Made by a program: the position numbers and the translations under genes. Below, piece after piece: positions 25,349 through 35,313 of a stretch of 64,000 bases of DNA. The DNA is taken from positions 62,001 to 126,000 of the forward strand of contig JAUXTT010000042.1 of the NCBI GenBank assembly GCA_030684395.1, in the 5' to 3' direction. The stretch's first letter is position 1. Each line of letters begins with the position of its first letter. Origin of the DNA: Bacteroidota bacterium (GTDB lineage: Bacteria; Bacteroidota; Bacteroidia; B-17B0; Aurantibacillaceae). The notes beneath the pieces were generated by a model that worked only from the letters and a program-made list of their open reading frames with translations, was not told where the DNA came from and did not search any database.

Positions 25349-28006
25349 ATGGAAGACAAAAATTTATTTGAAAATAACGACGCCAACGATAATCACAATG
25401 ACTTGAGCAGCGTACTCCACGTTTCAGGGATGTTCAAAAACTGGTTCATTGATTATGCGAGTTATGTTATTTTAGAACGTGCGGTTCCTGCCATGGAAGA
25501 TGGCATGAAGCCCGTACAACGCCGTATCCTGCATAGTATGTGGGAGATGGAAGACGGTCGTTACAATAAAGTAGCGAACGTTATCGGTAACACCATGAAG
25601 TATCACCCACACGGTGACGCAAGTATTGGTGACGCCATGGTTGCTATCGGGCAGAAAGACCTATTGATAGACATGCAGGGGAACTGGGGTAATATATTAA
25701 CAGGAGACAGCGCCGCAGCACCTCGTTATATTGAAGCTCGTTTATCGAAATTTGGATTGGAAGTTATTTACAATCCAAAAACTACAAATTGGGGAATGAG
25801 TTATGATGGGAGACATAAAGAACCTATCACACTTCCTGTAAAGTTCCCGATCTTATTAGCACACGGTGTTGAAGGTATTGCGGTTGGTTTGGCTTGTAAA
25901 ATTCTTCCTCATAACTTTAATGAATTAATTGACGCTTCTATCCAGATACTAAAAGGCAAGAAAGCTTATATCTACCCTGATTTTCCAACGGGTGGTATAG
26001 CAGATTTTGCTGACTATAATGATGGATTGCGTGGTGGAAAAATAAAAGTTCGTGCACGTATCAAAGAATTGAACCCAAAAACATTAGTGATCACTGAGAT
26101 CCCTTTTGGAACAACAACAGGTTCATTGATCGATTCTATTCTTGCTGCAAACGATAAAGGAAAGATCAAAGTAAAAAAGGTAGAAGATAATACTGCAGAG
26201 AATGTAGAGATTTTGATCCATTTACAGCCAGGTATTTCTCCTGATAAAACAATTGATGCGCTTTATGCTTTCTCTAATTGTGAAATGAGTATTTCACCGA
26301 ATGCATGTGTAATTGAAGCACAGAAACCAAGGTTTATAGGGGTGTCGGAGATCTTAAAAATAAACACCCAAAACACACTTGATCTTTTACGAAGCGAATT
26401 AGAGATCGAAAAACATGAGTTAGAAGAAAAATGGCATTTCTCTTCTTTAGAGAAGATCTTCATTAAAGAAGAAATGTACATCGACTTTAAGAAGTACAGT
26501 AACAAAGAAAGTTTATTTGAATATTTATATGAGAGTTTTTCTCCGTTCAAAAAGAAACTAATCCGTGCAATAAGTGATGAAGATCTTCATCGTTTGACTC
26601 AGATCCCAATGATCCGTATCACTCGTTTCGACAGCATCAAAGCGGAAGCACATATGAAGGAGTTGGACGAGAAGATCGCGCAGGTTAAACATCATTTAGA
26701 GCATTTAATTGAATACGCTGTAGATTATTTCAAAAACCTAAAAAAGAAATACGGCGCAGGTAAGGAACGTAAAACGGAGACTAAACAATTGGAAACGATT
26801 GTTGCTACAGAAGTAGTTTTAGCTAACGAAAAACTTTACGTAAACCGTGCGGAAGGCTTTGCGGGAACAAGCTTGAAGAAAGACGAGTTCGTTTGTGACT
26901 GTAGTGATATAGATGACATCATAGCCTTTACAAAAGATGGCAAGATGAAGGTCTTCAAAATTGCCGATAAAGTATTTATTGGGAAAGACATTGTTCATAT
27001 TGCAGTGTTCAAGAAAAATGATGAACGTACTACTTATAACATGATCTATACCGACGGACCTAAAGGAATAACCTTTATGAAACGTTTTAATGTTACAGGT
27101 GTTACAAGAGATAAGGAATACGATCTTACTAAAGGAACTGCCAATTCAACAGTACATTGGTTTACTATCAATCCAAACGGTGAGGCTGAAAAAGTACAGG
27201 TGATTTTAAAACCTGTTGCAGGCTTGCGTAAGTTTGAGATCGATATTAATTTTGCTGACATTGAAGTGAAAGGCCGTGGGTCTACAGGTAACATTGTAAC
27301 CAAGTATGCAGTTAAAAAAGTGATACTTACTTCAAAAGGTAAGTCAACTTTAGGTGCAGAAGATTATTGGTTTGATGATGCAACACATCGTTTGAATAAG
27401 AACGAATACGGAACTTACTTAGGTAAGTTTGCCGGTGACGATAAGATCCTTACCATAACAACTAAAGGATTCTATAAGCTATATACGTTTGAATTATTGA
27501 ACCATTTTGATGAAGATATTGTTTTTATTGAAAAATACTTCCCTAACCAAACATTATCAGTGATCTATTTTGACGGAGAAAGCAAATCGTATTTCACGAA
27601 ACGTTTTAACCCGGAGAATATTTCTACTAAAGCATTGATAATAACAGAACACGATGCTTCTCGTATTGAATTGGTTACAGCTCAGGTTAATCCGGTAGTT
27701 GAAATTAAATTCGGTAAGGAAAAAGATAAAGAAATTCCTGATGAGGCTATCAATATGATAGAGTTTGCTCCAATGGTTCAAATGAAAGCTAAAGGAAAAA
27801 AACTTACTTCTTATAAAGTGAAAGACATCAGTTTACGTATCCCTCAGGAGATCAAAGAAGCGAAAGCATTTTTAGATCAGGATGGCGGCGACGAAACCGG
27901 ACTTTCGCCAATGGAACTGCACCGCAGGGCTATGGAAAAAATAAGTAAGGACAGCGCTCAGAATTTCATGAGTGGTGACGGACAAATAGGATTCAGCTTT
28001 GATTAA
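25349..28006 (+). CDS. parC: DNA topoisomerase IV subunit A (ParC)
   Basis: 885 residues. The DNA-cleavage domain begins with the GyrA/ParC motif MEDGMKPVQRRILHSMWEM. The catalytic tyrosine is Y127 in AAPRYIEARL, after TMKYHPHGDASIGDAM. A coiled-coil gate region (about 430-470) and a C-terminal beta-pinwheel (about 500-800) follow. The C-terminal half is long and divergent, as is usual in Bacteroidota. Translated with parE as a two-gene operon. Confidence 0.93.
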   Translation: MEDKNLFENNDANDNHNDLSSVLHVSGMFKNWFIDYASYVILERAVPAMEDGMKPVQRRILHSMWEMEDGRYNKVANVIGNTMKYHPHGDASIGDAMVAIGQKDLLIDMQGNWGNILTGDSAAAPRYIEARLSKFGLEVIYNPKTTNWGMSYDGRHKEPITLPVKFPILLAHGVEGIAVGLACKILPHNFNELIDASIQILKGKKAYIYPDFPTGGIADFADYNDGLRGGKIKVRARIKELNPKTLVITEIPFGTTTGSLIDSILAANDKGKIKVKKVEDNTAENVEILIHLQPGISPDKTIDALYAFSNCEMSISPNACVIEAQKPRFIGVSEILKINTQNTLDLLRSELEIEKHELEEKWHFSSLEKIFIKEEMYIDFKKYSNKESLFEYLYESFSPFKKKLIRAISDEDLHRLTQIPMIRITRFDSIKAEAHMKELDEKIAQVKHHLEHLIEYAVDYFKNLKKKYGAGKERKTETKQLETIVATEVVLANEKLYVNRAEGFAGTSLKKDEFVCDCSDIDDIIAFTKDGKMKVFKIADKVFIGKDIVHIAVFKKNDERTTYNMIYTDGPKGITFMKRFNVTGVTRDKEYDLTKGTANSTVHWFTINPNGEAEKVQVILKPVAGLRKFEIDINFADIEVKGRGSTGNIVTKYAVKKVILTSKGKSTLGAEDYWFDDATHRLNKNEYGTYLGKFAGDDKILTITTKGFYKLYTFELLNHFDEDIVFIEKYFPNQTLSVIYFDGESKSYFTKRFNPENISTKALIITEHDASRIELVTAQVNPVVEIKFGKEKDKEIPDEAINMIEFAPMVQMKAKGKKLTSYKVKDISLRIPQEIKEAKAFLDQDGGDETGLSPMELHRRAMEKISKDSAQNFMSGDGQIGFSFD

Positions 28007-28084
28007 ATTAATTCAGGTTTCAAGTTTCTGGTTGAATCGCGTACCAAAACTAGAAATAGCGAACCTGAAACCAGAAATAGTAAT

Positions 28085-29575
28085 ATGCATCATACGATCG
28101 ATATAAAAAAGAAACTTACATTAAGTGATATTAAAAACATCCTTGGCAAAAATCTGAAACTAAAATTATCAGATAATGCTGTTAAGGAAATAAACAAGTG
28201 TAGAAACTATTTAGATAAAAAGCTGAAAAAGCAAAAAGAACCAATCTATGGTATCAACACAGGTTTTGGATCACTTTGTAATGTTGAGATACCCACAGAC
28301 CAAATCGAAAAATTGCAGGAGAACCTGGTTATGTCTCATGCCTGCGGGATGGGAGAAGAAGTTCCTGCGGAGATTGTTCGTTTAATGCTTTTGTTAAAGA
28401 TTCAGGCTTTCGCTTACGGGAAATCAGCTTGTCATATTGATACCGTTGAGCGGTTGGTGTTTTTATATAACAATAATATTTTCCCTGTTGTTTATCAATT
28501 AGGTTCTTTGGGTGCTTCCGGAGATCTTTCTCCATTAGCACATATGTCTTTACCACTATTAGGAAAAGGTGAAGTATATTACTTAGGTGTAAAACAGGAA
28601 ACAGAAAAAGTTTACAAACAACTAAAACTCTCTCCTTTAAAATTAAAATCCAAAGAAGGTTTGGCTTTATTGAACGGTACACAGTTTATGAGTTCTTACG
28701 GAGTTCATTGTTTGTTACGTGCTGAACGTTTGAATGAAATTGCCGATACTACAGCTTGTGTTTCTTTGGAAGCATTTGATGGCAGAATAGAACCCTTCAA
28801 AAATCATTTACATACTATTCGCCCACATGCAGGACAGATCTCTACTTCTAAATTTGTAAGAGATACTTTAAAAGATAGTGCATTGATCGAAAGAAAAAAA
28901 GAGCATGTGCAGGATCCCTACTCTTTTCGCTGTATTCCACAAGTACATGGTGCAACAAAGGATACAGTAAATTATGTAAAATCAGTTTTTGAAACGGAGA
29001 TCAACTCAGTTACTGATAATCCAACTGTTTTTCCTGAAGAAGATGAGATCTTGTCAGGAGGAAACTTTCACGGACAACCTTTAGCATTAGCTCTGGATTT
29101 CCTTTGTATTGCTTTAGCAGAATTAGGGAGTATCTCTGAACGTCGTACTTATCAGTTGATTGCGGGCTTAAGAGGCTTGCCGCCATTCCTGGTTGCGAAT
29201 CCGGGATTAAATTCAGGTTTCATGATCCCTCAATACACAGCTGCAAGTATCGTAAGTCAGAACAAACAATTGTGTACTCCCGCTTCTGTAGATAGTATTG
29301 TTTCATCAAACGGCCAAGAAGATCATGTAAGCATGGGAGCAAATGCTGCTACAAAATGTTTTCAGGTGGTTTCTAATTTAGAGCGTATCATTGCAATTGA
29401 ATTAATGAACGCATCGCAGGCATTAGAATTCAGAAGACCTTTGAAATCGTCTGCCAAGATCGAGAAATTCGTAAAAAAATTCAGAACTACTATTCCTTTT
29501 ATAAAAGAAGATAAGATCATGTATCAGGAAATGGAAGCAGCTTTGCAATTTGTAAAGAAAACAAACGTAGATTGA
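28085..29575 (+). CDS. hutH: Histidine ammonia-lyase
   Basis: 496 residues. The MIO cofactor-forming Ala-Ser-Gly triad lies in GSLGASGDLSPLAHM near residue 143. NTGFGSLCNV near residue 59, SSNGQEDHVSMGANA and the Ser-His pair in NLVMSHACGMGEE fit the histidine-specific rather than the phenylalanine or tyrosine branch of the lyase family. It converts L-histidine to trans-urocanate and ammonia. No hutU, hutI or hutG is adjacent, so any downstream pathway genes are elsewhere. It follows parC by 78 bp; that gap holds partly self-complementary CAGGTTTC/GAAACC words. Confidence 0.92.
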   Translation: MHHTIDIKKKLTLSDIKNILGKNLKLKLSDNAVKEINKCRNYLDKKLKKQKEPIYGINTGFGSLCNVEIPTDQIEKLQENLVMSHACGMGEEVPAEIVRLMLLLKIQAFAYGKSACHIDTVERLVFLYNNNIFPVVYQLGSLGASGDLSPLAHMSLPLLGKGEVYYLGVKQETEKVYKQLKLSPLKLKSKEGLALLNGTQFMSSYGVHCLLRAERLNEIADTTACVSLEAFDGRIEPFKNHLHTIRPHAGQISTSKFVRDTLKDSALIERKKEHVQDPYSFRCIPQVHGATKDTVNYVKSVFETEINSVTDNPTVFPEEDEILSGGNFHGQPLALALDFLCIALAELGSISERRTYQLIAGLRGLPPFLVANPGLNSGFMIPQYTAASIVSQNKQLCTPASVDSIVSSNGQEDHVSMGANAATKCFQVVSNLERIIAIELMNASQALEFRRPLKSSAKIEKFVKKFRTTIPFIKEDKIMYQEMEAALQFVKKTNVD

Positions 29576-29590
29576 CATTATTTAAACTAA

Positions 29591-29661
29591 TGTCAGTTCG
29601 AGCGCAGTCGAAACAGTTGAAGAGAAGCACACTGTCGTTCTCGACTGCACTCGAACTGACA
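29591..29661. repeat. Inverted pair of 21-bp repeats (TTCGAGCGCAGTCGA core)
   Basis: Arms at 29591-29611 and 29641-29661 are complementary at 20 of 21 positions, with a 29-nt spacer. Each arm contains the dispersed GAGCGNAGTCGA-type core. It lies between hutH and the TIMP-like gene and can form a long hairpin, probably terminating hutH. Confidence 0.85.
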
Positions 29662-29685
29662 GCTACAATTAGTAAAATAGAAAAC

Positions 29686-30276
29686 ATGCAATTAGTAAAA
29701 TACATATTCCTGTTTCTTTTCCTGAATATGTTCTATTGCATAAGCGCTTGTAATTGTCCGCCTGCACCACGTTTAGATAAAGTATATACAAATGGATACG
29801 CCTTTATTTTTAAAGGTGCTGTAAAATCGGTTACACCGTGTAAAGAGGGAATTGCAAAATCACATTTTATTGTACAAGAATTATACAAAGGAAAAAGCCC
29901 GAAAGAAATTGATGTGTATTTTGATTGTGGTAAGGAGTGTCCGATGAATTTTAGTGCAGGTGAAACCTGGATCATTTATTCAAACTATGCTCAGGTTGGA
30001 AAGCCCGATGTGAGCCTTTGCTCGCGAAGTAGAAAGTTGGTTGATAATGAAATTCAAATACAAACAAATTTTATTCCTTCCGATTACAGCTTTCAACAGG
30101 AAGTAGAATGGTTGAGAACCAATTTAGGAACACATGAAGTATTAAAAGAAAATGCGAATGCCTTTTTATCTCACAGAAACGAATTGCCAAGTCGTTCAAA
30201 TGCATTACTTTTAATAGGAATCTCACTTGGAAGTTTGCTCCTACTCTATTTTGTTTTCAAGAAATTTATAAAATAA
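29686..30276 (+). CDS. Exported TIMP/netrin (NTR)-like protein with C-terminal membrane anchor
   Basis: 196 residues from MQLVKYIFLFLFLNMFYCIS; longer frames run back through the palindromic repeat and are rejected. After the signal peptide comes CNCPPAP, then AFIFKGAVKSV, FIVQELYKGK, a glycine-preceded aromatic stretch (AGETWIIYSNY) and a CSRSRKL motif. This order and the paired cysteines resemble the N-terminal domain of tissue inhibitors of metalloproteinases and other NTR folds, where the mature chain begins Cys-x-Cys. A C-terminal membrane helix (LLLIGISLGSLLLLYFVF) and basic tail anchor it. The function is inferred only from fold-like features. It is 6 nt upstream of the pyrophosphatase gene. 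Confidence 0.6.
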   Translation: MQLVKYIFLFLFLNMFYCISACNCPPAPRLDKVYTNGYAFIFKGAVKSVTPCKEGIAKSHFIVQELYKGKSPKEIDVYFDCGKECPMNFSAGETWIIYSNYAQVGKPDVSLCSRSRKLVDNEIQIQTNFIPSDYSFQQEVEWLRTNLGTHEVLKENANAFLSHRNELPSRSNALLLIGISLGSLLLLYFVFKKFIK

Positions 30277-30282
30277 ACACAC

Positions 30283-30921
30283 ATGAATATCCCTGTATTT
30301 AAAGCTCATCCATGGCACGGCATCGCACCCGGTAAAAATGCACCTGAAACGGTTACTGCTTACATAGAAATTGTACCTACTGATACTATCAAATACGAAA
30401 TCGATAAAGTAACAGGATTCAGAAAAGTAGACCGCCCTCAGAAATTCTCGAATATTGTCCCTGCATTGTATGGTTTTATTCCTCAAACTTATTGCGGAGA
30501 AAGTGTGGCCGAATACGCTACTACAAAAGCGAATAGGGCAACGGCAAAAGGTGATGGAGATCCATTGGATATTTTGGTTTTAACCGAACATATCATCACT
30601 ACCGGAGATATTATTATGGAAGCTAAACCAATTGGTGGTTTCCGAATGTTTGATAAAGATGAGATCGATGATAAGATCATTGCTGTAATGGCGAAAGACG
30701 AAATTTATTCCAACTACAACGACATCAGCGAAGTTCCTGAATCTATCATCAAACGATTAAAACATTACTTCCTTACTTACAAGAATATACCAGGAACAAC
30801 TGAACCTGTTTGTGAAATCACTCATACTTATGGTAAAGACGAAGCTTTTGAAGTAATTAAAAGAAGTTTATTTGATTATCAAAAAGAGATCCTGGAAAAG
30901 AACGTGATGTTCAGCAGCTAA
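30283..30921 (+). CDS. ppa: Inorganic pyrophosphatase (family I)
   Basis: 212 residues. The family I signature KGDGDPLDILVLTE carries the Asp ligands of the catalytic Mg ions; EIVPTDTIKYEIDK near residue 28, VDRPQKFS and YGFIPQTYC are substrate-binding segments. It hydrolyses pyrophosphate to two phosphates in the cytoplasm, pulling biosynthetic reactions forward. It lies 6 nt downstream of the TIMP-like gene and may be co-transcribed with it, an odd pairing of exported and cytoplasmic products. Confidence 0.93.
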   Translation: MNIPVFKAHPWHGIAPGKNAPETVTAYIEIVPTDTIKYEIDKVTGFRKVDRPQKFSNIVPALYGFIPQTYCGESVAEYATTKANRATAKGDGDPLDILVLTEHIITTGDIIMEAKPIGGFRMFDKDEIDDKIIAVMAKDEIYSNYNDISEVPESIIKRLKHYFLTYKNIPGTTEPVCEITHTYGKDEAFEVIKRSLFDYQKEILEKNVMFSS

Positions 30922-30930
30922 TAGTTTACA

Positions 30931-33900
30931 TTATCTCAATAAAGTAATTGAACCTGATCTTCTTTCTTCTCTTTCAGTATAAAAGATTATATCTACAATG
31001 TAGAAATATACCCCATCCTGAACAATTTTGTTTTTATATAAGCCATCCCAGGTATCGGTTATTTTATTCAGAACCGCAATCTCTTCTCCCCAGCGATTAA
31101 ATATTCTACAGCTGATCGATTTAATACAAGTACCGGTAATAAACCATTTCTCGTTATATATATCGCTATTAGGAGTAAAGCAATTAGGGATATAAGCCAT
31201 TTCTTCATCTATAAGTGCTTTAATTGTAAAACTGGAATCATAGATGCAACTATTATCATCTATTACACTGATAGAATAAATACCTTCATTCAAATTGGAA
31301 AATATAGTTGATGCTGTATAAGAAGTGTTGTTTAAACTAAACAGATAAGGTGCGGTTCCCCCATTCACACTAACGGTAACACTTCCTCCTTCTTCACATG
31401 TATATTCAGTTGTTATAAAAAATAAATCAGATGGGCCCGATGAGGCACTCAGCACTGTAACAGATACGTCTAATGTACATTGTTGATTATCTTTTACAAC
31501 GAGGGTATATGTTCCGGCATTAAGTGGCGAATAATAGGTAGTGCTGCTGAATCCTGAATTATTAAAGTCGTATACATATGGTGGAATTCCACCGGTGACT
31601 GATTGAATTGTGATTGACCCATTAGGTGTGCAGGTAGCATCAGTGGTTAAATAAGAAACACTGCTTGGAGACAAAGGATTACTGATAAAGACCAATGTAG
31701 TATCAAACGCACAGCCGTTTACATCTTTCACGGTTAAAGGGTAGTTTGATGGATTAAGTCCGGTATATATTGTAGCAGAAGAAAATCCAAGGTTATTGAA
31801 ATTGTATTGATAAGGCGGAACTCCACCACTAACCCCGCTTAATTCAATTGTTCCATTGGATGTATTACATGGCAATGTAGTTAATATTGTCTGCGGGATG
31901 TTGTTGTAAATGGTTATAGCAGCACTGTCCATAACAGTACAGCCTTCAGAAGTGGAAGCGACTAAATAATAGGTTGTTGTAACATTCGTTTTAACAAAAG
32001 GGTTTACACAATTCGTACAACTTAAACCTATAGAAGGAGACCATAAAAGATTTGTAAAAACTCCATTTGAAGTAAAACTTAATTGAACACTATCTCCTAA
32101 ACAAAGAGTTGCATCGTTAGCTACAGATAACGTAGGTGCCGATATCAGATAAATATGTACAATATCCGTTTGAATATTATTACATGAATCCTTAACGGTA
32201 ACCGAATAAGTACCGGGCCCAAAAGCTGTAAATGTTTGTTCTGTAGTTCCATCACTCCAATGGTATTCCTTAAATCCGGCACCGGCATCAAAGGTGTGGG
32301 TGGCAGATGCACACATGTATATATCATTACCCAGTTCGAGTGTTGGTGCTACTGTACTGATAGCTGATACTGTTACCGTATCGGTTGAATAGCATAATTT
32401 ATTGAAAGAAAAATCATCTAAACCAAAGTCATTTCCTGTTCCGGCTGTTGAAGTATTTATTACCTTAATGGTAACGCTGGTATTAAGACCTGAATTCCAT
32501 AAAGGAACCCCATACTCATCGTAAGCCCAAACACCTGTGTAAACAATCCCCTGATTTATTGCAACAACAACATCTCCGGTAACATCGCCTATAAAATGAA
32601 TCTCGAAAATAGGTTGTGAAACGTCGGAACGCGAGGCCCAGAATGAAAAAGCATAATTGGTATTACCTGCCAATGCATAAACGGTTTGTTCCCAAATTAT
32701 TGTTGGGCCTGATGTACAACCGTCCAAATGCATAAACATATTATCAGTTGTAGGTGTATGATCAGTTAGTTGTGGATAAACATTAAAGAAGCTAGGTCCA
32801 ACAAAATAATTACATGGCGCATAGGAAGTTGTGAAATTATGCCCACTTGTAAAACCAACATTTCCGGAACTGAAGTCAGGATTCACTACTAAATTTACAC
32901 CCGGTGTAGTAGCCGTTACGGTATAGCTAGTTGTTACCAATGGAGATGCAATTGGATCAGCAACAGTTGCATCATTCAGTCCGGCAGTTGGCAACCATGA
33001 ATAAGTAGTAAATCCCGAGCTCGAATTTAATTGTACGCCTCCTCCCTGGCAAACAATGGTATCATTACTTGCAACAACATTTGGGCATGCACAGCCTTCA
33101 TCTACCTGTCCGTTATTATTATCGTCAATTCCGTTTCCACAAATTTCAAGGCAGGCAGCAATACAATTAGCACTGATCAATTGAGGCTCAGGTGTTGCCC
33201 AACCGGTTGCTGCTTCAAACGTTCCGTCCAGACTATTTGCTGTTGCATCCATCACTGATGATCCTGCAGTTTGATTGCATCTGTAATACGCCAGTAAATT
33301 CTGTTCGTTTCCAGACATGCATTGATTGTATCCGTTGGCAACTTCAGCATCTGATAAAGGCCGGTTCCATATTCTAACTTCATCCATATTACCGTATAAA
33401 GGCAAAGGGCTTGCTGACCAATTATAACTCAACTCAGTTGGAATAATTCTAGTGATAGGCGGAGTCGTAACACTTTTTGTGTCAACCAAAACACCATTCA
33501 CAAATAGTTTGGATTGTTGTGTTGTATAATTCATTACCCCGGCAGCATGGTACCAGGTTCCTATAATAAATCCACCAAGTGGTGAATAGCTGCAACTGGG
33601 TGCAGATGGCATAGTACTATTGGGCCCATCAACTCTAAAAACAAGTTTAGTAACCGGTTCATTAAAAAAACCTCCCTGCCACCCAAATCCCAACCACTGA
33701 TCTTCAAAAACAACACCATCAACAGATGCAATCAGTACACGTGGGGCACTTCCAAACGGTTGGTTTAATTTAAACCAGCACTCCCAGGTATAACCTCCAT
33801 TATCACCACTGTAGTATTGATTATTTAAAGGTAAAGCAACCGCAGGATTATCAATATCAAATAACAATGAGCCTCCGCAAGCTGCAACAACCGGTTCCGA

Positions 33901-35136
33901 AACAATAATTTTTACAGAATCAATATCGTTTGTACACATAGCTAAATTTCCGCTGTTCGCTTTAAATTTCATCCAATAAGTGCCGGCTGTGTTAAATGTA
34001 TAAGATGTACTTAAGTTTGTTGAGAGAATAGTTGAAGGCGCCAAATACCATTGGTTGGAAACAGAATTTGTTGCTGTACCGGTAAAGTTAAGTGTTGTTC
34101 CGGTTGTTATATTATTTACTGCTGCCGGTGATGTGATAGTTGCTATAACCGGATTAGGGCAAGGTGTGTTACAACTTAAACATCCAAGCAAACTGCTACG
34201 GGTTGTAGTAAGAAAAAACTCCATACGGCTGTATTGCCCAGGAGTGAATTGATTGTAGCAACTAAAATTACTATAATCCATATAATCTTCACCAAGATCT
34301 GCAACATCTGTTGTAAACGGATTGTTGGTACTTAGATCATCGGCATCTGTACTGCAAGAATTGCTCGATGGATTACAGGATGCAAATGTTGTTTGATCGG
34401 GTGGAGTGTCACATACTTTATCACCGTCTTGTAAACAGTCACTATTGCTGCATCCATTTTGAAATGTATGATACAGTCCAAGATAATGTCCAACTTCATG
34501 GGTGCCAACGGCATCGTTTGCTACACTGGTTCCAAAATAATCAGCTTCAATTACAATTCCATCCATATTAAGACCGGCTGCTGAAGGGAAATACGCATAT
34601 CCAACAACACCCGAACCCGAACTTTGGCTCAGGATCTCTTTCACTATCCAAATATTAAGATAACAAGTGGGTGGCCAACGATTAATATCTTTTAATGCAA
34701 TATCATCCACCTCCATTGTTTCTGTAGTTAATGGAGACGTATTCCTTGTTATACCTGTTGTTGCATTTCCATTTGGATCGCGCTGAGCTAAACAAAACTG
34801 AATCTGATAATTATTACTTAAAGCAAAGTTTGCATTTAAATGCGCAATGGCAGTTTGTACCTGTGCATCACTGATATTTTCGGGACCGCTATTATGAATA
34901 ATATGAACCACAACTGGAATATTAGCAATTGAATTAATGCCTCTTTGAGTTGATAAACTTCCTTTCGAAAAATATTTATACGCTTCATTGTCCAATAAAT
35001 TTTGAACCTTATTTAACGCTTCATTTTTTTTTAAAAGTTCGCCACTGGCACAACCTGTAAATACTTCAGTTTTTTCAACCTGAGAAAATACTTTAGTTGC
35101 GATCAGTAAAAAAAAGATGATACTATTTCTTAGCAT
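30931..35136 (-). CDS. Secreted pappalysin-like metalloprotease with LamG, SprB repeats and T9SS type B sorting domain
   Basis: 1401 residues with a signal peptide. The catalytic domain (about 65-320) is peptidase M43: zinc motif HEVGHYLGLYH near residue 213 (HExxHxxGxxH) and Met-turn DYMDYSNFSCYNQF. A PKD-like segment follows, then a LamG/concanavalin domain (about 430-640), a MopE-like motif CGNGIDDNNNGQVDEGC near residue 670, a jelly-roll region, Ig-like parts and three SprB-type repeats (about 1090-1300; for example GGIPPYVYDFNNSGF). The last ~90 residues are a CHU_C/gliding-associated domain (PNCFTPNSDIYNEKWF to VYFYIVDIIFYTER), the type B T9SS signal. It should be exported through T9SS and act on the surface or outside. 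Confidence 0.93.
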   Translation of the reverse strand: MLRNSIIFFLLIATKVFSQVEKTEVFTGCASGELLKKNEALNKVQNLLDNEAYKYFSKGSLSTQRGINSIANIPVVVHIIHNSGPENISDAQVQTAIAHLNANFALSNNYQIQFCLAQRDPNGNATTGITRNTSPLTTETMEVDDIALKDINRWPPTCYLNIWIVKEILSQSSGSGVVGYAYFPSAAGLNMDGIVIEADYFGTSVANDAVGTHEVGHYLGLYHTFQNGCSNSDCLQDGDKVCDTPPDQTTFASCNPSSNSCSTDADDLSTNNPFTTDVADLGEDYMDYSNFSCYNQFTPGQYSRMEFFLTTTRSSLLGCLSCNTPCPNPVIATITSPAAVNNITTGTTLNFTGTATNSVSNQWYLAPSTILSTNLSTSYTFNTAGTYWMKFKANSGNLAMCTNDIDSVKIIVSEPVVAACGGSLLFDIDNPAVALPLNNQYYSGDNGGYTWECWFKLNQPFGSAPRVLIASVDGVVFEDQWLGFGWQGGFFNEPVTKLVFRVDGPNSTMPSAPSCSYSPLGGFIIGTWYHAAGVMNYTTQQSKLFVNGVLVDTKSVTTPPITRIIPTELSYNWSASPLPLYGNMDEVRIWNRPLSDAEVANGYNQCMSGNEQNLLAYYRCNQTAGSSVMDATANSLDGTFEAATGWATPEPQLISANCIAACLEICGNGIDDNNNGQVDEGCACPNVVASNDTIVCQGGGVQLNSSSGFTTYSWLPTAGLNDATVADPIASPLVTTSYTVTATTPGVNLVVNPDFSSGNVGFTSGHNFTTSYAPCNYFVGPSFFNVYPQLTDHTPTTDNMFMHLDGCTSGPTIIWEQTVYALAGNTNYAFSFWASRSDVSQPIFEIHFIGDVTGDVVVAINQGIVYTGVWAYDEYGVPLWNSGLNTSVTIKVINTSTAGTGNDFGLDDFSFNKLCYSTDTVTVSAISTVAPTLELGNDIYMCASATHTFDAGAGFKEYHWSDGTTEQTFTAFGPGTYSVTVKDSCNNIQTDIVHIYLISAPTLSVANDATLCLGDSVQLSFTSNGVFTNLLWSPSIGLSCTNCVNPFVKTNVTTTYYLVASTSEGCTVMDSAAITIYNNIPQTILTTLPCNTSNGTIELSGVSGGVPPYQYNFNNLGFSSATIYTGLNPSNYPLTVKDVNGCAFDTTLVFISNPLSPSSVSYLTTDATCTPNGSITIQSVTGGIPPYVYDFNNSGFSSTTYYSPLNAGTYTLVVKDNQQCTLDVSVTVLSASSGPSDLFFITTEYTCEEGGSVTVSVNGGTAPYLFSLNNTSYTASTIFSNLNEGIYSISVIDDNSCIYDSSFTIKALIDEEMAYIPNCFTPNSDIYNEKWFITGTCIKSISCRIFNRWGEEIAVLNKITDTWDGLYKNKIVQDGVYFYIVDIIFYTEREERRSGSITLLR

Positions 35137-35313
35137 AAAATTAAACAGCCTTTATTCAAGGGATTACGCATTAAATTTATAGCAAAAATGCATGATGGAA
35201 ATAGCAATTTAGCACGTAAAATTTATATAGTTAAAATACAGGTGGTTAAGATTTTCCGGTGGTTAATTTGGTTGAGCGAAAAACGAATAATAATTCAAAT
35301 AGCACGTTAACTA

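Noticed and set aside
28329-28682. A 117-codon minus-strand frame
   Set aside because: Antisense to hutH, within the MIO region of a clearly real gene.
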